Positions 29,701 to 39,460 of a stretch of 64,000 nucleotides of DNA are shown piece by piece. The position numbers and the translations under genes were made by a program. Under the pieces are notes generated by a model. The model searched no databases, was not told the origin of the DNA, and was given only the letters and a program-made list of their open reading frames with translations. This stretch comes from Cristatella mucedo (taxonomy: Eukaryota; Bryozoa; Phylactolaemata; Cristatellidae): NCBI GenBank assembly GCA_009760855.2, contig WPIO01000163.1, forward strand, positions 534,001 to 598,000, given 5' to 3'. Numbering within the stretch: position 1 is the stretch's first letter; each line of letters begins with the position of its first letter.

Positions 29701-29965
29701 CGGACGTTCACCTGTGAGTCCTGTCCTCCAACTCTTTAATCTGCCGCATCTTCCACTGGCGGCGATAGATTTGCCAGGTCCCTAGACCGATGCAGGTGGC
29801 AGGTATTATGAGAATCACGTAGGTCCGAGGTGCCACGTGCGGTTCGCGGTAGGAACGGCCACTCTGGCTACTGGTGGTCCCAGTTGCAAGGCCGGCGCCA
29901 GGGCGCGCTCGGGCCCGTCGGGCGAACAGCCGCAGTATGCGTTGCATAGATAGACGAGGCGGCAT
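23180..29965 (-). CDS. SURF1: SURF1, cytochrome c oxidase assembly protein
   Basis: Exons 29712-29965, 29437-29564 and 23180-23712 join through consensus GT-AG introns (phases 2 and 1) into 305 codons including TAA, i.e. 304 residues; human SURF1 has 300. SURF1 lies in the mitochondrial inner membrane and helps assemble complex IV (COX1/heme a stage). The N-terminus is arginine-rich like a mitochondrial presequence. Transmembrane segment 1 is at about residues 48-67 and runs into the family motif [14 protein letters not shown]. Conserved blocks follow: [47 protein letters not shown] and [20 protein letters not shown], the last leading into transmembrane segment 2 near residues 268-288. The frame has no defect. 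Intron 2 is 5.7 kb and full of LINE sequence. Confidence 0.96.
24195..24275 (-). repeat. SINE-A head fragment
   Basis: The minus strand reads GATTGGATAAGGGATGCAGG, then GACCAAGGTCGTAGGCTCGAGC, matching the tRNA-like part of SINE-A. No tail is present. Confidence 0.5.
24525..24705 (-). mobile_element. LINE-A 3' tail fragment
   Basis: AATAACAATAATAACAATAATG, CACCCTCAGAGAAATCAATC, TTTTTAGGCACTTTAAATTTG and the TTAAGGGTGACATG segment: the reverse complement of the LINE-A 3' end. It abuts the broken 5' end of the plus-strand copy that follows. Confidence 0.78.
24700..25938 (+). mobile_element. LINE-A, 5'-truncated copy with YVDD
   Basis: It begins in the reverse transcriptase palm at [12 protein letters not shown]-like sequence (the TACCTCAGGGCTCCGTGC block) and reads [14 protein letters not shown], so the catalytic YxDD is intact. 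[45 protein letters not shown] and [13 protein letters not shown] follow with frameshifts near 24895, 25275 and 25600. The 3' hairpin and (ATT)n close it at 25938. It lies antisense to SURF1 in intron 2. Confidence 0.9.
25940..26925 (-). mobile_element. LINE-A copy in inverted orientation
   Basis: Minus-strand pieces read [58 protein letters not shown] and [20 protein letters not shown]. It lacks the final 190 or so bases of the family, including hairpin and (ATT)n. It starts directly after the (ATT)n of the plus-strand copy, so the two copies form inverted arms. Confidence 0.85.
27540..27830 (+). mobile_element. LINE reverse transcriptase fragment, degraded
   Basis: CTGAAAAAATTCAGTCGGGG, GAAGCTGCTCTTCTCCGTGT, AACAACATCCTACGAAAC-like text and GGCATGGTTCAAG follow the order of the LINE fingers/palm region (K.QSGF...ST.TALLRV.ND.L...). 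Many stops. LINE-A or LINE-B cannot be told apart. Confidence 0.5.
28355..28615 (-). mobile_element. LINE-A 3' tail fragment
   Basis: AATAATAATTTGTATAGCGCCC, TCAGAGAGCCTAATATCTTTC, GGGCACTTTACAATACAGC, then CAGAGTCAACATAC and CAGGGTCAGCATGC: reverse complement of LINE-A 3' end. Confidence 0.75.
28620..29125 (-). mobile_element. LINE-B 3' part
   Basis: The low end has four GTAAT units (28637-28653), the tail of the minus-strand element. Inside, minus-strand text reads [40 protein letters not shown] and [17 protein letters not shown], as in the copies at 30170 and 57085. Confidence 0.82.
29437..29564 (-). CDS. SURF1: SURF1 exon 2
   Basis: 128 bp. Acceptor TGGTCTTGCAG gives G to complete an arginine codon (phase 2), then [19 protein letters not shown] and [19 protein letters not shown]. 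Donor GAAG|GTAATG leaves phase 1. Intron 1 (29565-29711) is only 147 bp. A second AG lies 8 bp into the exon but would shift the frame. Confidence 0.95.
29712..29965 (-). CDS. SURF1: SURF1 exon 1 (start)
   Basis: The ATG at 29965-29963 opens [20 protein letters not shown]; a second ATG at codon 7 could serve as well. Both leave an arginine-rich presequence. The exon ends with donor CACAG|GTGAAC after 84 codons plus two bases. Confidence 0.9.
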
Positions 29966-30095
29966 GCGACCGCGCGCGCGCGGCTAATGCATTCAGCTCA
30001 CGGCGCGCGTAGCTGCCTCGGCAACCGCAGCGGCAAGAGCGCAGCAGAGAGCGGGAGCTGGGCCAGAAGACCGATCGGGGTCGCTTACACAAGTC
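29966..30095 (-). promoter_or_regulatory. Probable SURF1 core promoter / 5' UTR
   Basis: A short island rich in CG (GCGCGCGCGCGG, CGGCGCGCG, CCGCAGCGGC) just upstream of the start codon, in otherwise AT-average DNA. No TATA box is obvious. A LINE-B copy begins about 75 bp beyond it, so the promoter is compact. Confidence 0.5.
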
Positions 30096-30169
30096 TTGAC
30101 CTTGCGACCTTCTAAAGGCTAAAGTTCTACTCGCTGTAGTCAGATCCGGTCCGCTTGATCGCTGAACTA

Positions 30170-30720
30170 CGTATGTATGTATGTATGTATGTATCTCCGT
30201 CTGTAACTCCACTAAGTCATAAAGACCATGTGGGTGTTACGCTGACGAGTTTCGTATAGCGCACTCATAGCCTAAGCGGCTTTCGTTACGCATTCGGTAA
30301 CCAACAGACTTCATATCACGCAATAAAGAGAGAGTGGGAAGTATAGCAGAGTCAGGAGACCAGTTGAGGGAGTGAGTAGCATGGAAGTAGCAGATCAGGA
30401 TCGCTGAAAAGAATGAACTGCAGTCGGCAGCAGGAGGGTAGTTTTCGTTGGGTAAGAATTGTAGGAGCGAGTTTCACAGTCTAGGATCTGCAGAGCTAAA
30501 ACATCTGTCGGCAACGGTCTTTAAGTGGAGGAATGGAACAGCTAATTTATCGTCCACACAGGACCTGACGGCACGATGAGGCTTAAACTGATGCCGTAGC
30601 TTAACTAAGTACGACGAAGCCAAGCCGTGGCGGGCCTTGTGGATCAGCGTAAAAACTGCCCGCCTCACCCGACAGTCCTCGGTTAAATCTCGGTTTATAT
30701 TTTCCACATGCCTCAAAGGT
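30170..30720 (-). mobile_element. LINE-B 3' part
   Basis: It starts with a (GTAT)6 run (30173-30193) at its tail end, then CTCCGTCTGTAACTCCAC and GTGGGTGTTACGC as in other copies. Minus-strand text: VRRAVFTLIHKARHGLASSY, LVKLRHQFKPHRAVRSCVDD and KLAVPFLHLKTVADRCFSSA. Confidence 0.82.
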
Positions 30721-31707
30721 TAATTTAAGCCGCGATTCCACGATCAGTCAGTCTTGCTTCTCTACTTCTTCTGTAATGGGTCAGTCGTCATTTGTATAGG
30801 GTTTTTACGCTGTCAGTTTTCATTTTATCAGACTCTTACTTGCTACACCCGCAGAGTTGTTATGGGAGAACTGCTTTTGTTAGGGTTTAGGAAATACCCC
30901 GCTCCCGATGAACCCCTCCCGGCAAATTAAAGCTATCTGCGATTACATTTTTAGCCCGACGTCTCGTGATTCCCACATTAAGAGCTCGTAGTGTCCGTTG
31001 ACAGGGACTCTCATGGAACCCGTTACGATTTCGCCGGGCATAGCAGTCTACCATGCTTTACTAAGAAAAGAAGGTGTGCGCTGGACGGCTCCCGAAATTG
31101 GTCTTTTCTTGCAGCCTCCGTTTCTTTTCTGGCCAAGAAGTAGAATCGCGTTCAGCTTGTGAGTCTACGACTAGTCTTCCACCACTCTCTGACAGACCAC
31201 GTCTCTGGAAATTTACGTGCCAAAGACTGTTTCAAGATTGAAGCAGGACAGAAGCAAGACTCACCGTGTAAACGCAGCTTTAGCTGTAGGCTAAGTGGGT
31301 TTCACAGAACGCTCAGACCCGGGGTACTTGCTGAACACCGGTACTAACTCGCAATCCTCATCTCGGGCTTCCAAGTGAAGGGAGAAGCAGAGCCGAGTCG
31401 AGTAATATACCAATTGATGTAACGGTAAGTGGCTGATTTAAGAAGGCATAGCATTGATGTAAGTATAGTATACTAGCACGCTAGGAGTTGGGAAAATTAG
31501 AAACCGAATAAGGTGAAGAACTATGTCTGTCATCGCTGTGCTAAAAATCTGAGTTGGGTTGCATTGGATTCACGAAAATGCCTGTCAACAGGAGTCTTCT
31601 AACTGGGAAAGAAAGGCCTAATTTAATGAATTATTTCCGTCGAGCTGCAGCTTCTACGAGCTACTTCCGTCGTGGAGTCGCGGAGATCGAGCTCTGACCG
31701 CAGGGGT
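30721..31707. other. No gene or repeat recognised
   Basis: Average composition, no long frames and no match to the repeat families of this window. Confidence 0.3.
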
Positions 31708-32125
31708 TACGGTGGTCTGTAGAGTCCCCGAACTGCTTGGGCAATCAACCGAACTCTCAAGTGTCGTGTGTGCCTGTTGCTTCTCGGCCGCCGGTGTGTG
31801 CCCCACTCTCGGCGGGTGGTTGTGTGGTTGGCTCGGTGCGGCCTTTGATGTTGGCGGGTGTATGGGCGGTTGGCTCGGTGCGGCCTTTGATGTGGGCGGG
31901 TGTATGGGCGATTGGCTCGGTGCGGCCTTTGATAAGGGCATGTGGCCCACCACGGTGGCTCATCACGGGTGCACTCCCTTATCTGCGGTGAGTCAGCCGC
32001 TAGCTCATATATGTACCCGCTGGGGGAATAAAGAGAGCCTCGTTCACCGCTCACGTTCGCCTGCTCGTGTCTTCGTGTCTCCGTGAGACTCCACCAGCGC
32101 TGCTGCAGCCGGAGACATAGTAACA
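31708..32125 (+). mobile_element. Possible solo LTR or LTR-like element
   Basis: Three 42-bp repeats (31826-31940) are followed by CTCATATATGTACCC (TATA-like), then GGGGGAATAAAGAGAGCC (poly(A) signal) and a pyrimidine/GT-rich stretch, the order of U3, R and U5 in an LTR. It might start TGTAGAGTCC and end near AGTAACA, but I found no target-site duplication, so limits are guesses. Confidence 0.3.
31826..31940. repeat. 42-bp tandem repeat, about 2.7 units
   Basis: Units start at 31826, 31868 and 31910 with GGTTGGCTCGGTGCGGCC. Since 42 is a multiple of three, a frame stays open on both strands, repeating GWLGAAFDVGGCMG on plus. Confidence 0.92.
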
Positions 32126-32518
32126 TAACATAAGCAGAACGGATTTTCTCCTGTCTTTAATGTTACACGTCTTAACACTTGCATTTTGTTTGGTGAAGCG
32201 TTAAGCATGAGCCTGAGATGGTTTCACGGTTTCTACCTTTCACTAGGAGGCTCTTTAAAGTACTTGTGTTCATCAGTACACAAAGAGTTAAATTCAATCC
32301 GATTGCTGAAATCCAGCTGAGGCTTGAGATAGGCTCAATAAATTCGAGTTACTCTGATTTACTTTATTATAGTTGTTACAAGGTGCCGGTGCTAAAATAG
32401 GTTTGGGGAAGTAGAAAAAAACATCCAGAAAAGACCCAGCGTAACAGGAGGTTACCAAAACTTCTCGAAGGCTTGAAACAAATGGTGGCACGGGTCAGAT
32501 CAAACTTCGATTGGGGTT
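32126..32518. other. No gene or repeat recognised
   Basis: Average sequence before the 5' break of a LINE-A copy. An upstream part of that LINE may be hidden here, but I cannot align it. Confidence 0.3.
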
Positions 32519-34102
32519 ATGATCTGCAAATACTTGCAGGAGATTATTTCACTGGAACGGGTCGTGGCAGACCAGCTGAACTCGTATATCGAAACCTCAC
32601 ACCTTGCTAGTAAGTTTCAGTCTGGCTTTAGAGCTAATCACTCCACAGAGTCAGCATTGCTTCGGGTATACAACGACCTACTTAGGAATGCAGACATGGG
32701 TAGAGTGTCTCTTCTTATTTTGCTCGATCTTTCGGCAGCTTTTGATACCATCGATCACAAAGTACTTCTAGAGCGCCTCTCATCTCGCCTGGGCATCACT
32801 GGCACTGCTCTGCAGTGGTTCAGGTCCTATCTCAGTGGGAGACTCCAGAGTGTTGACGTGAATGGACAAAGATCATCTGAAGTACCTCTAAAATATGGAG
32901 TACCTCAGGGCTCTGTGCTAGGTCCGGTCCTTTTCACCGTTTATACTCTCCCTCTCGCTGATGTGATTGCCAAGCACAATCTAGGCTTTCACTTCTATGC
33001 GGCTGACACTCAGTTGTACCTTTGCTTTGATCCCTCCCAGCCTTCGAGCACCTCAAATTCTCTCAACTCACTTGCTGCATGCATTGATGACATCCGATCA
33101 TGGATGGCAGCAAATTTTCTAAAACTAAACGATGATAAAACTAACTTACTAGTTATGGGCAAACCTAGTGTTATTCAGAAATTGGAAAGGCTGACTTTCA
33201 AAATTGGCTCTGCCAGCATATCTCCAGTTGCATCAGCTCGAAATCTAGGTGTCATAATCCAAAGCGACCTCTCGTTAGACGACCACATCAGCTCCACAGT
33301 CAAATCAGCCTATTTTCAGCTTCATAACATTGCTAAAATTAGGGCTTGTTTAGATAAGGATACCACGTCCAAGTTGGTCCATGCATTCGTGACACCTCGT
33401 CTCGACTTCTGCAACTGACTGCTTACTGGCCTACCAGCATGTGCGATCAGGCGATTGCAGCTGGTGCAAAACTCTGCAGCTAGGCTTGTCTGTCGTGAGC
33501 GTCGCAGTTGCCACATTACTCCACTTCTCGCCGACCTGCACTGGTTACCAGTCAAGCAACGGATTGACTTCAAGGTTTTGTCACTCACTTTTAGGTCTCT
33601 TCATTCTATGGCTCCAGCCTATCTTTCAGATATACTACCCCATCAGGCAAAGCATCGTACCACTCGCTTTTCGGAATCCAACAGTCTAGAAATACCTCGT
33701 ACAAACCTTAAATCCTTTGGAGACCGTGCATTTAGCTCGTATGCTCCCACAGCCTGGAACTCCTTCCCGACCTGCATCAGAACATCCCCTGACCTGACCA
33801 CATTTAAAAGAAACTTAAAAACATACCTATTTAGGACAGCATTTAGTGGGTCCTTGTGATTCGTCCTCGATGTGCTTATGCGTGCTGACACTGTTCATGC
33901 TGCCACTAACCACATTTGCATGCTGACCCAGTGCATGTAACCCCTAACCATGTTATTCATTTTGTTTGTTTTTCAAGCATGATTTTACTTACTATTCTAT
34001 TGCGTATCACTTTGCAGCAAATGTAAAGCGCCTAGAAAGAGATTAAGTTCTCTGAGGGCGCTTTATCAAGTGCAATATTATTATTATTATTATTATTATT
34101 CA
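32519..34102 (+). mobile_element. LINE-A, best-preserved copy; RT frame with one stop, YADD changed
   Basis: A reverse transcriptase frame runs from about 32519 to the stop at 33857-33859, interrupted only by TGA at 33416-33418, where other copies have TCA (DFCNS). Motifs in order: [86 protein letters not shown] and LHWLPVKQRIDFKVLSLTFR. The catalytic YADD reads YAAD (GCT in place of GAT), which should kill the enzyme. The 3' UTR, hairpin (34025-34064) and (ATT)n to 34102 are complete. No endonuclease or ORF1 part is seen; the copy is 5'-truncated. Confidence 0.92.
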
Positions 34103-34999
34103 ATTAGTACAGTAGCTGGGCTATAGATTGAGTGCTTGTGGATTCAAAGGAAGACTTCTTATTATATGCATAGTTGAGGGCATGAGGTGAATAAAAAGGA
34201 CGTGTACTCAGAGCTTATAATAATAATAGCAATACTAATAACATGTCGTTTGTATAGCAACCCAAGAGAAAATGAATCTAAATTCAGGAGCTTCACATTT
34301 CGCCGTGAGAGAATAATTACCTAACGGTTAGTACTACGCAAGGTATCAGGCATGCAAAGTAAAAGATGTATCCTGCTTATGCCTGAATATCAAAGCCATC
34401 ATGAAGGCGCTCATGGGCTACTTACGTGACGGTTAGTAAGAACTCTGGCTTGCAGCATGCGCCGAATAATGAAATGACACTCGGGTAAACGAGAAAGAGC
34501 ACAAAATTATCGGGTCAATGGAGAAAAGGCGAGAGCCAACCCGAATTAGCACGCCTTTAGTAGAGGCCAACAAGATGCACGGTCGTTGCAGGTAGTGACC
34601 GTAGCCAAAAGCTAGCTCCAGACTTCCAGTGCCCGCGAGCAGATAGCTCGATCGCCGGAATATTTAGACTTTTAGTGCGAGTGACGACGAAGTGACTCGG
34701 TGCTGCCGGTCGAAACAGAAGTGAACATTGAAGCCAAGGAAGACTAATAGCTTTCTAGATCCTGTTCAGACTTTCCTTCGTCGCCAATGTTTAGACCTGT
34801 TGCTGCCATGCATAGCTAACGTAATAAATATGTTCTTCCCCAGGTCATGTCCCTGCACCTTTTAACAAAGCGTCGGTGGGCCACTGATTAAGGACGCGAT
34901 GCTAGACCAAGATGACTGCAGCTGCTTCCTTCCGTCTCCCTTCCACATTCTTATCAAATACACTGCAACGCATCGTTGTCGCAGACCGACTGAACTCTT
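34103..34999. other. No gene recognised; a SINE-A/LINE-A tail trace at 34218-34305
   Basis: AATAATAATAGCAATACTAATAAC, then TTTGTATAGCAACCCAAGAG and AATTCAGGAGCTTCACATTT resemble a minus-strand SINE-A tail. The rest is unassigned. TAATAAATATGTTC near 34820 is a possible poly(A) signal of an unknown element. Confidence 0.3.
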
Positions 35000-35219
35000 C
35001 AGTTGAGATCTAGAATATCGCTGGGAAGTTCTAGTCTGGGTGTAGAGCTGATAAGTCGACCAAGTCAGAATTGCTTCGTGTGTACAACGATCTTCTCAGG
35101 AATGGTCACTTGGGTAAATTATCTCTGCTTGTTTTGCTTGATCTTTTGGCAGCGTTTGATACTGTGGATTACAAAGTCCTTTTTAGGCTTCTCTCACCTC
35201 GCCTGGGCATCACTGGCAC

Positions 35220-35601
35220 TGGATCGCTGTGGGCGTGGCCGGTACCAGCTCATTAGGCACTGCAGCTGGGTGGTATCGACCAACTATGGTGGATTTAATT
35301 GCAACGGGTCAGCTGTGGTCTCGTGACCCGCTAGTCCTGCAGCGAGGGACTTTCTACTTGTCCACTGGCTTGGGTGGACCCTATCCACTCTTTACTTCTC
35401 CTTGCTCTCTCCATTGTCTTTTCTCTCATAGCACTATGGAGCTACTAATAAGACGGCTACAGCTACATTCAGACGTACGCTCGCTTCCTTGCCTTGCCTA
35501 CGTACTAGACAATACAGCCGTCGTCGTCAGTACCACCACTTGCTTGTGGGAGGCTTCGTTCTACTTCTCGCGATTGCTATGCACCAAGCTCCCACGCTAA
35601 T
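35220..35601. mobile_element. Unidentified 0.38-kb insertion in LINE-A
   Basis: LINE-A is continuous in other copies between GGCACTG and TGGTTCAGG; here about 380 bp intervene. The insert is pyrimidine-rich on plus in its second half and contains GGGCGTGGCCGG. No terminal repeats are clear to me. Confidence 0.5.
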
Positions 35602-35730
35602 GGTTTAGGTCCAATCTCATTGGGCGACTCCAGAGTATTGATGTGAACGGTCAAAGATCATCCGAGGAACCACTTAAGTACCGGTTACCTCAGCGCTTTG
35701 TGTTTGGTCCACTTCTTTCAAAAGTTTATC

Positions 35731-36152
35731 TAGGACACACAGTGCTGCAGTAAAGCCATTCATTAGTTGGGGTTGAGAAAATAACAAGCTTTATTAACAC
35801 AGCATAAGAACATAAGAACATAGATCACAGCAAAGGCTGACAAAGTATTGGCAGCAGTCAGGTTCACAATATAGTAGTCCTTAAAGATTGCTACTGGCTG
35901 AGCAAGCGATCGTGCATACAAATCTTAATGCCGTTGACTTCTCTTCACGAACAGGCTCCGATCACCTGTAGGTAATATGGCCTTGACCGAGCCAAATTGG
36001 TCTAGCATCACACGATACCCAGCCGATCAGCTGCAGTCCCCTGCTCATAAAGTAGACCAGGCTTCCTGAGTCAGCCAGCACTGCATTGCAGGTCAAGGTT
36101 AGATCGTTCCCTCTAGTATATGCAGATTGGCTGTAAAGCAGTTTATGCCAGC
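35731..36152 (-). mobile_element. Unidentified 0.42-kb insertion in LINE-A, LTR-like on the minus strand
   Basis: It splits LINE-A between AGTTTAT and ACTCTCC. On the minus strand it has a 60-codon open stretch (NDLTLTCNAVLADSGSLVYF), then TTCTTATGTTCTTATGC and GTTAATAAAGCTTG (poly(A) signal) near its end. This could be a 3' end of another retroelement; the family is not recognised. Confidence 0.45.
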
Positions 36153-37262
36153 ATTGTACTCTCCTTCTTGCCGTTGTGATCGCCACGCACAATCTAGGCT
36201 CTCACTTCTATGCAGATGACACTCTGTTGTACCTTTGCTTTGATCATTTAGCCCTGCATCACGTCACATTCTCTACACACCCTTGCTGCATCGATTAATG
36301 AAATTCTCACATAGATGGCAGCAAAATATCTTGGATTGAATGGTGAGAAAACCAACTTACCAGTTACGGGCAAACCAAATGTGATTCAGAAATTAGAAAA
36401 CCTGACGCTCCAAGTCGGCTCCGCCAGCATATCTCCTCTTGAGTCTGCACTTAAATCTAGGTGTCCCGTTCCAAAGTGACCATTCGTTAGACGGCCTCAT
36501 CAACTCCACGGTCAGGTCTGCCCACTTTCAGCTGCATAACATTACCTAGATTCGGGCTCGCTTAAACAAGGATGCACATCTAAATTGGTCCGTGCATTTG
36601 TTACATCCTGTCTCGCCTTCTGTAACTCATTGCTTGCCGGTCTATGGGCATATGCACTTAGGCTCTTACAGCATACACACAACTCTGCAGCTTGGGTCGT
36701 CTGTCGTGGGGGTCGCAGTTACCACATCACATCACTTCTCACCGACCTGCACTGGCTCCCAATCAAGCAACGCATGGACTTCAATGTTGTCATTCACTTT
36801 CAGGTCCCTTCATTCTTAGGCTCCAGCCTACCTATCAGATTTACTCTCCATCAGGCTAGGCGTCGTGCCATCCAGTTTTCGGAATCTAACTGTTGACCCG
36901 TACCTAGTACAGACCTCAAGTTCTTTGGAGACCGTGCCTTTACTTTGTATGCTCCCAACGCCTGGAACTCAATCCCGACTTGAGTCACGACATGTCCTGA
37001 CTTGTCTATATTTGAAAAGAAACAAAAAATGCATCTACTTATGAGCATTTAGTAGGTCCCTGTGATTCTACATTCATGTGCTTATGCGTGCTGACATTGT
37101 ACTTGCATACTGACCCTGTGAGTGCTACCCCTAACCATGTTATTCTTGTTGTTTATTGAGCATGCTATCACTAACCATTCGATCGTGCTTCTTTTGCAGC
37201 AATTGTAAAGCGCCTAGAAAGAGATTGGGTTCTCTGAGGGTGCTTTATCAAATATATTATCA

Positions 37263-38066
37263 TTTTATTTGCGGCGCGTGGACACGCTTTCGGGCTGTTC
37301 ATCCAGCTGCCGGGGCGGTGGCGGCTTGGAAGAAGTCCGTCCGGTATACTTGTTGAGCGTCGCTTCTCGTGCAGTTATTTTCACTACGACGGCATCGAGG
37401 ACTAGCGGCCAAGTGCCCGTCTGTTTTTGACTTGGTAAGAAGCTCTTATTTGTGTGCAACAATGCACGAAATTGACTCGGCTAGTCGATATCACAGTAGC
37501 TGTATTGCTGAGATAGCAATAGAGTGCAGATTGTGACCAAGCTCCGGCTCTGTAACCCTGCTGTGCTTTAACATTTTGGACTGGTGGTTACCGATGTGCC
37601 TTCGTGGTAACGATGTACCGAGGAGCCCTCGTGCTTCTCTTAGAAGGCCTTCGAATTAACTGCAGCCGTCTAGAGTGGTGCACTCTCACATCACACAAGG
37701 AAGGTGCACTGTTATGCTAACATTATATCTGCACAAAAATAAAAGTTTTTACAAATGCCCATTTAGCCATTGCATAACTCTAATATTTTCCACAAACACC
37801 GTGTACGTAGAATGCGCTGATCCTCACAAACCAGTGATTGAATAGTGGTAAAGCTATCATATTAAGCAATTGATGGCTAACAACTTGCCGTAGCCGAACC
37901 CATGCACTCAGGTAATCTCACGAGAGCGTAGAGCGGCATAAATCAAGAACGCCCAATCTTGAATACAAATTCCACGTTTTCACATAAAGCTCGATGGTAC
38001 ACCGGCAAATATGGTCACATTATACCAGGACGTCTGTCTGAATAAAAATCCACGGATCATGGTAGC
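37263..38066. other. No gene or repeat recognised
   Basis: Average composition; only short frames. Confidence 0.3.
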
Positions 38067-38405
38067 AGTTTGGCACTCTCCCGACTCCCTCCCAACATGC
38101 GTCAGACCATCTCCTGACTTGACCACATTTAAAAAGAACTTAAAAACACACCTATTTAGGACAGCATTTAGTGGGTCCCTGTGATTCGTCCTTGATGTGC
38201 TTATGCGTGCTGACACTGTGCATGCTGCCACTAACCACGCTTGCATGCTGACCCTGTGCATGTCACCCCTAACCATGTTATTGATATTTATCTAGCATGA
38301 TGTTACTCATCATTCAATCGTGCTTCCCTTTGCAGTAAATGTAAAGCGCCTAGAAAGAGATTGAGTTCTCTGAGGGTGATTTGTCAATTGCATTATTATT
38401 ATGAT
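38067..38405 (+). mobile_element. LINE-A 3' end only
   Basis: It starts in the last codons of the reverse transcriptase (TCCCTCCCAACATGCGTCAG, ACATTTAAAAAGAACTT) and runs through the 3' UTR to AAAGCGCCTAGAAAGAGATTG, GAGGGTGATTTGTC and ATTATTATGATG. A typical short 5'-truncated insert of about 340 bp. Confidence 0.88.
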
Positions 38406-38949
38406 GATTATAATATCAAAGACATAGATTTTGGCACAGCCGTTTCCTGGTGATTACAGCTCTTGTGGTCTTCGTGCAATTGAAGATTCATTCCGTGTCT
38501 TTCAACAGGGTGTCAGGATATTATTTACTTCGATACTATGCTTGTGTTCAAGTTAAATGGTGCATCAAATTTCGGAAGGTTTTATATACCTTTTCGTAGC
38601 ACTGCTTAAATAGCACTCGCATGTGCGAATATCATCACTTTTCGATTCTGCTAGGCCACGTCGATGGCTGTCTAAGCTAGAAAACGATTTAAGGCCAAGT
38701 ATTATTAGTGATAATGATGTAGTCTCTGAAGCTAAGTAATACCTCAATAAATGCAGGAAACTTTAAGCCATCAGCCCCTTGTCCTTCCATCGGATAAAAA
38801 ATCCTTATCTCAGTTCTCCGAATCCCCTTGACCTCCTGATCACAATGATCATGTAATTAAGTGTCACTGCACCTGCCAGATATCTATGCGGTCGAGCGAA
38901 GCATTCATTCGAGATCTACTTATCTACGTATGCATGCATATATATATGT
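38406..38949. other. No gene or repeat recognised
   Basis: AT-average sequence with short frames. Confidence 0.3.
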
Positions 38950-39105
38950 TTATTCACAGCCTCTTTTGTGTAGCTGCAGAAGAGCCATTAAAGTGATCGC
39001 CACCGCTTCCAGCGGCAATAAAAGATCGCCCACCGCAAGTTTCGAACCCATGACCCCAGAGCCGAGGTCGTGGGGTAAAGCAACCACCTTAAATAGTGGA
39101 CCATT
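38950..39105 (-). repeat. SINE-B copy
   Basis: ACAGCCTCTTTTGTGTAGC, GAGCCATTAAAGTGATCGCC, GATCGCCCACCGCAAG, TTTCGAACCCATGACC and GAGGTCGTGGGG: reverse complement of SINE-B. Confidence 0.8.
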
Positions 39106-39239
39106 ACAATGCATATGCATTCATAGCATTTACGTATCTATATGATGTATTTAGAAATATGCTGAACATTTTAAGGATAAAATGAAGAGTAGCCAGAGGA
39201 TCTCTCTTCCTTAAGAGCAGCAGTAGAAATTGTAGGCCG

Positions 39240-39395
39240 CCAAGGTTTGGCCCTGGGGGTTATGGTTCTCGCCTTTGATGACAGCAGTGAAGGTGATTGG
39301 ATTTTATGACCGAAGTCGTGGGCTCGACCCTGCAGCACACGTGACACGCCTGGATAGAGATTAAGTTTTCTTATGGCGCTTTAACAAATGATTAT
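39240..39395 (+). repeat. SINE-A copy
   Basis: AGGTTTGGCCCTGGGGGTTA, AAGTCGTGGGCTCGACCC, ACACGCCTGGATAGAGATTA, AGTTTTCTTATGGCGCTTT and ACAAATGATTATAA. Confidence 0.75.
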
Positions 39396-39460
39396 AACTA
39401 TTTTATTTTTATTTATCTATTAGATATTAGATATTTTATATATTATATATTATAAAAATA

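Larger units (their letters stand above)
35000..37262 (+). mobile_element. LINE-A copy interrupted by two insertions
   Basis: Three LINE-A blocks in order: 35000-35219 (LLVLLDLLAAFDTVDYKVLF, RLLSPRLGITGT), 35602-35730 (CTCCAGAGTATTGATGTGAA, CACCTTAAG-like, TACCTCAGCGC), and 36153-37262 (FYADDTLLYLCFD with YADD intact, LTLQVGSASISPLES, LLTDLHWLPIKQRMDFNV). The end is GCAATTGTAAAGCGCCTAG...GAGGGTGCTTTATCAA without a long (ATT)n. Frames are broken in several places. Confidence 0.88.
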
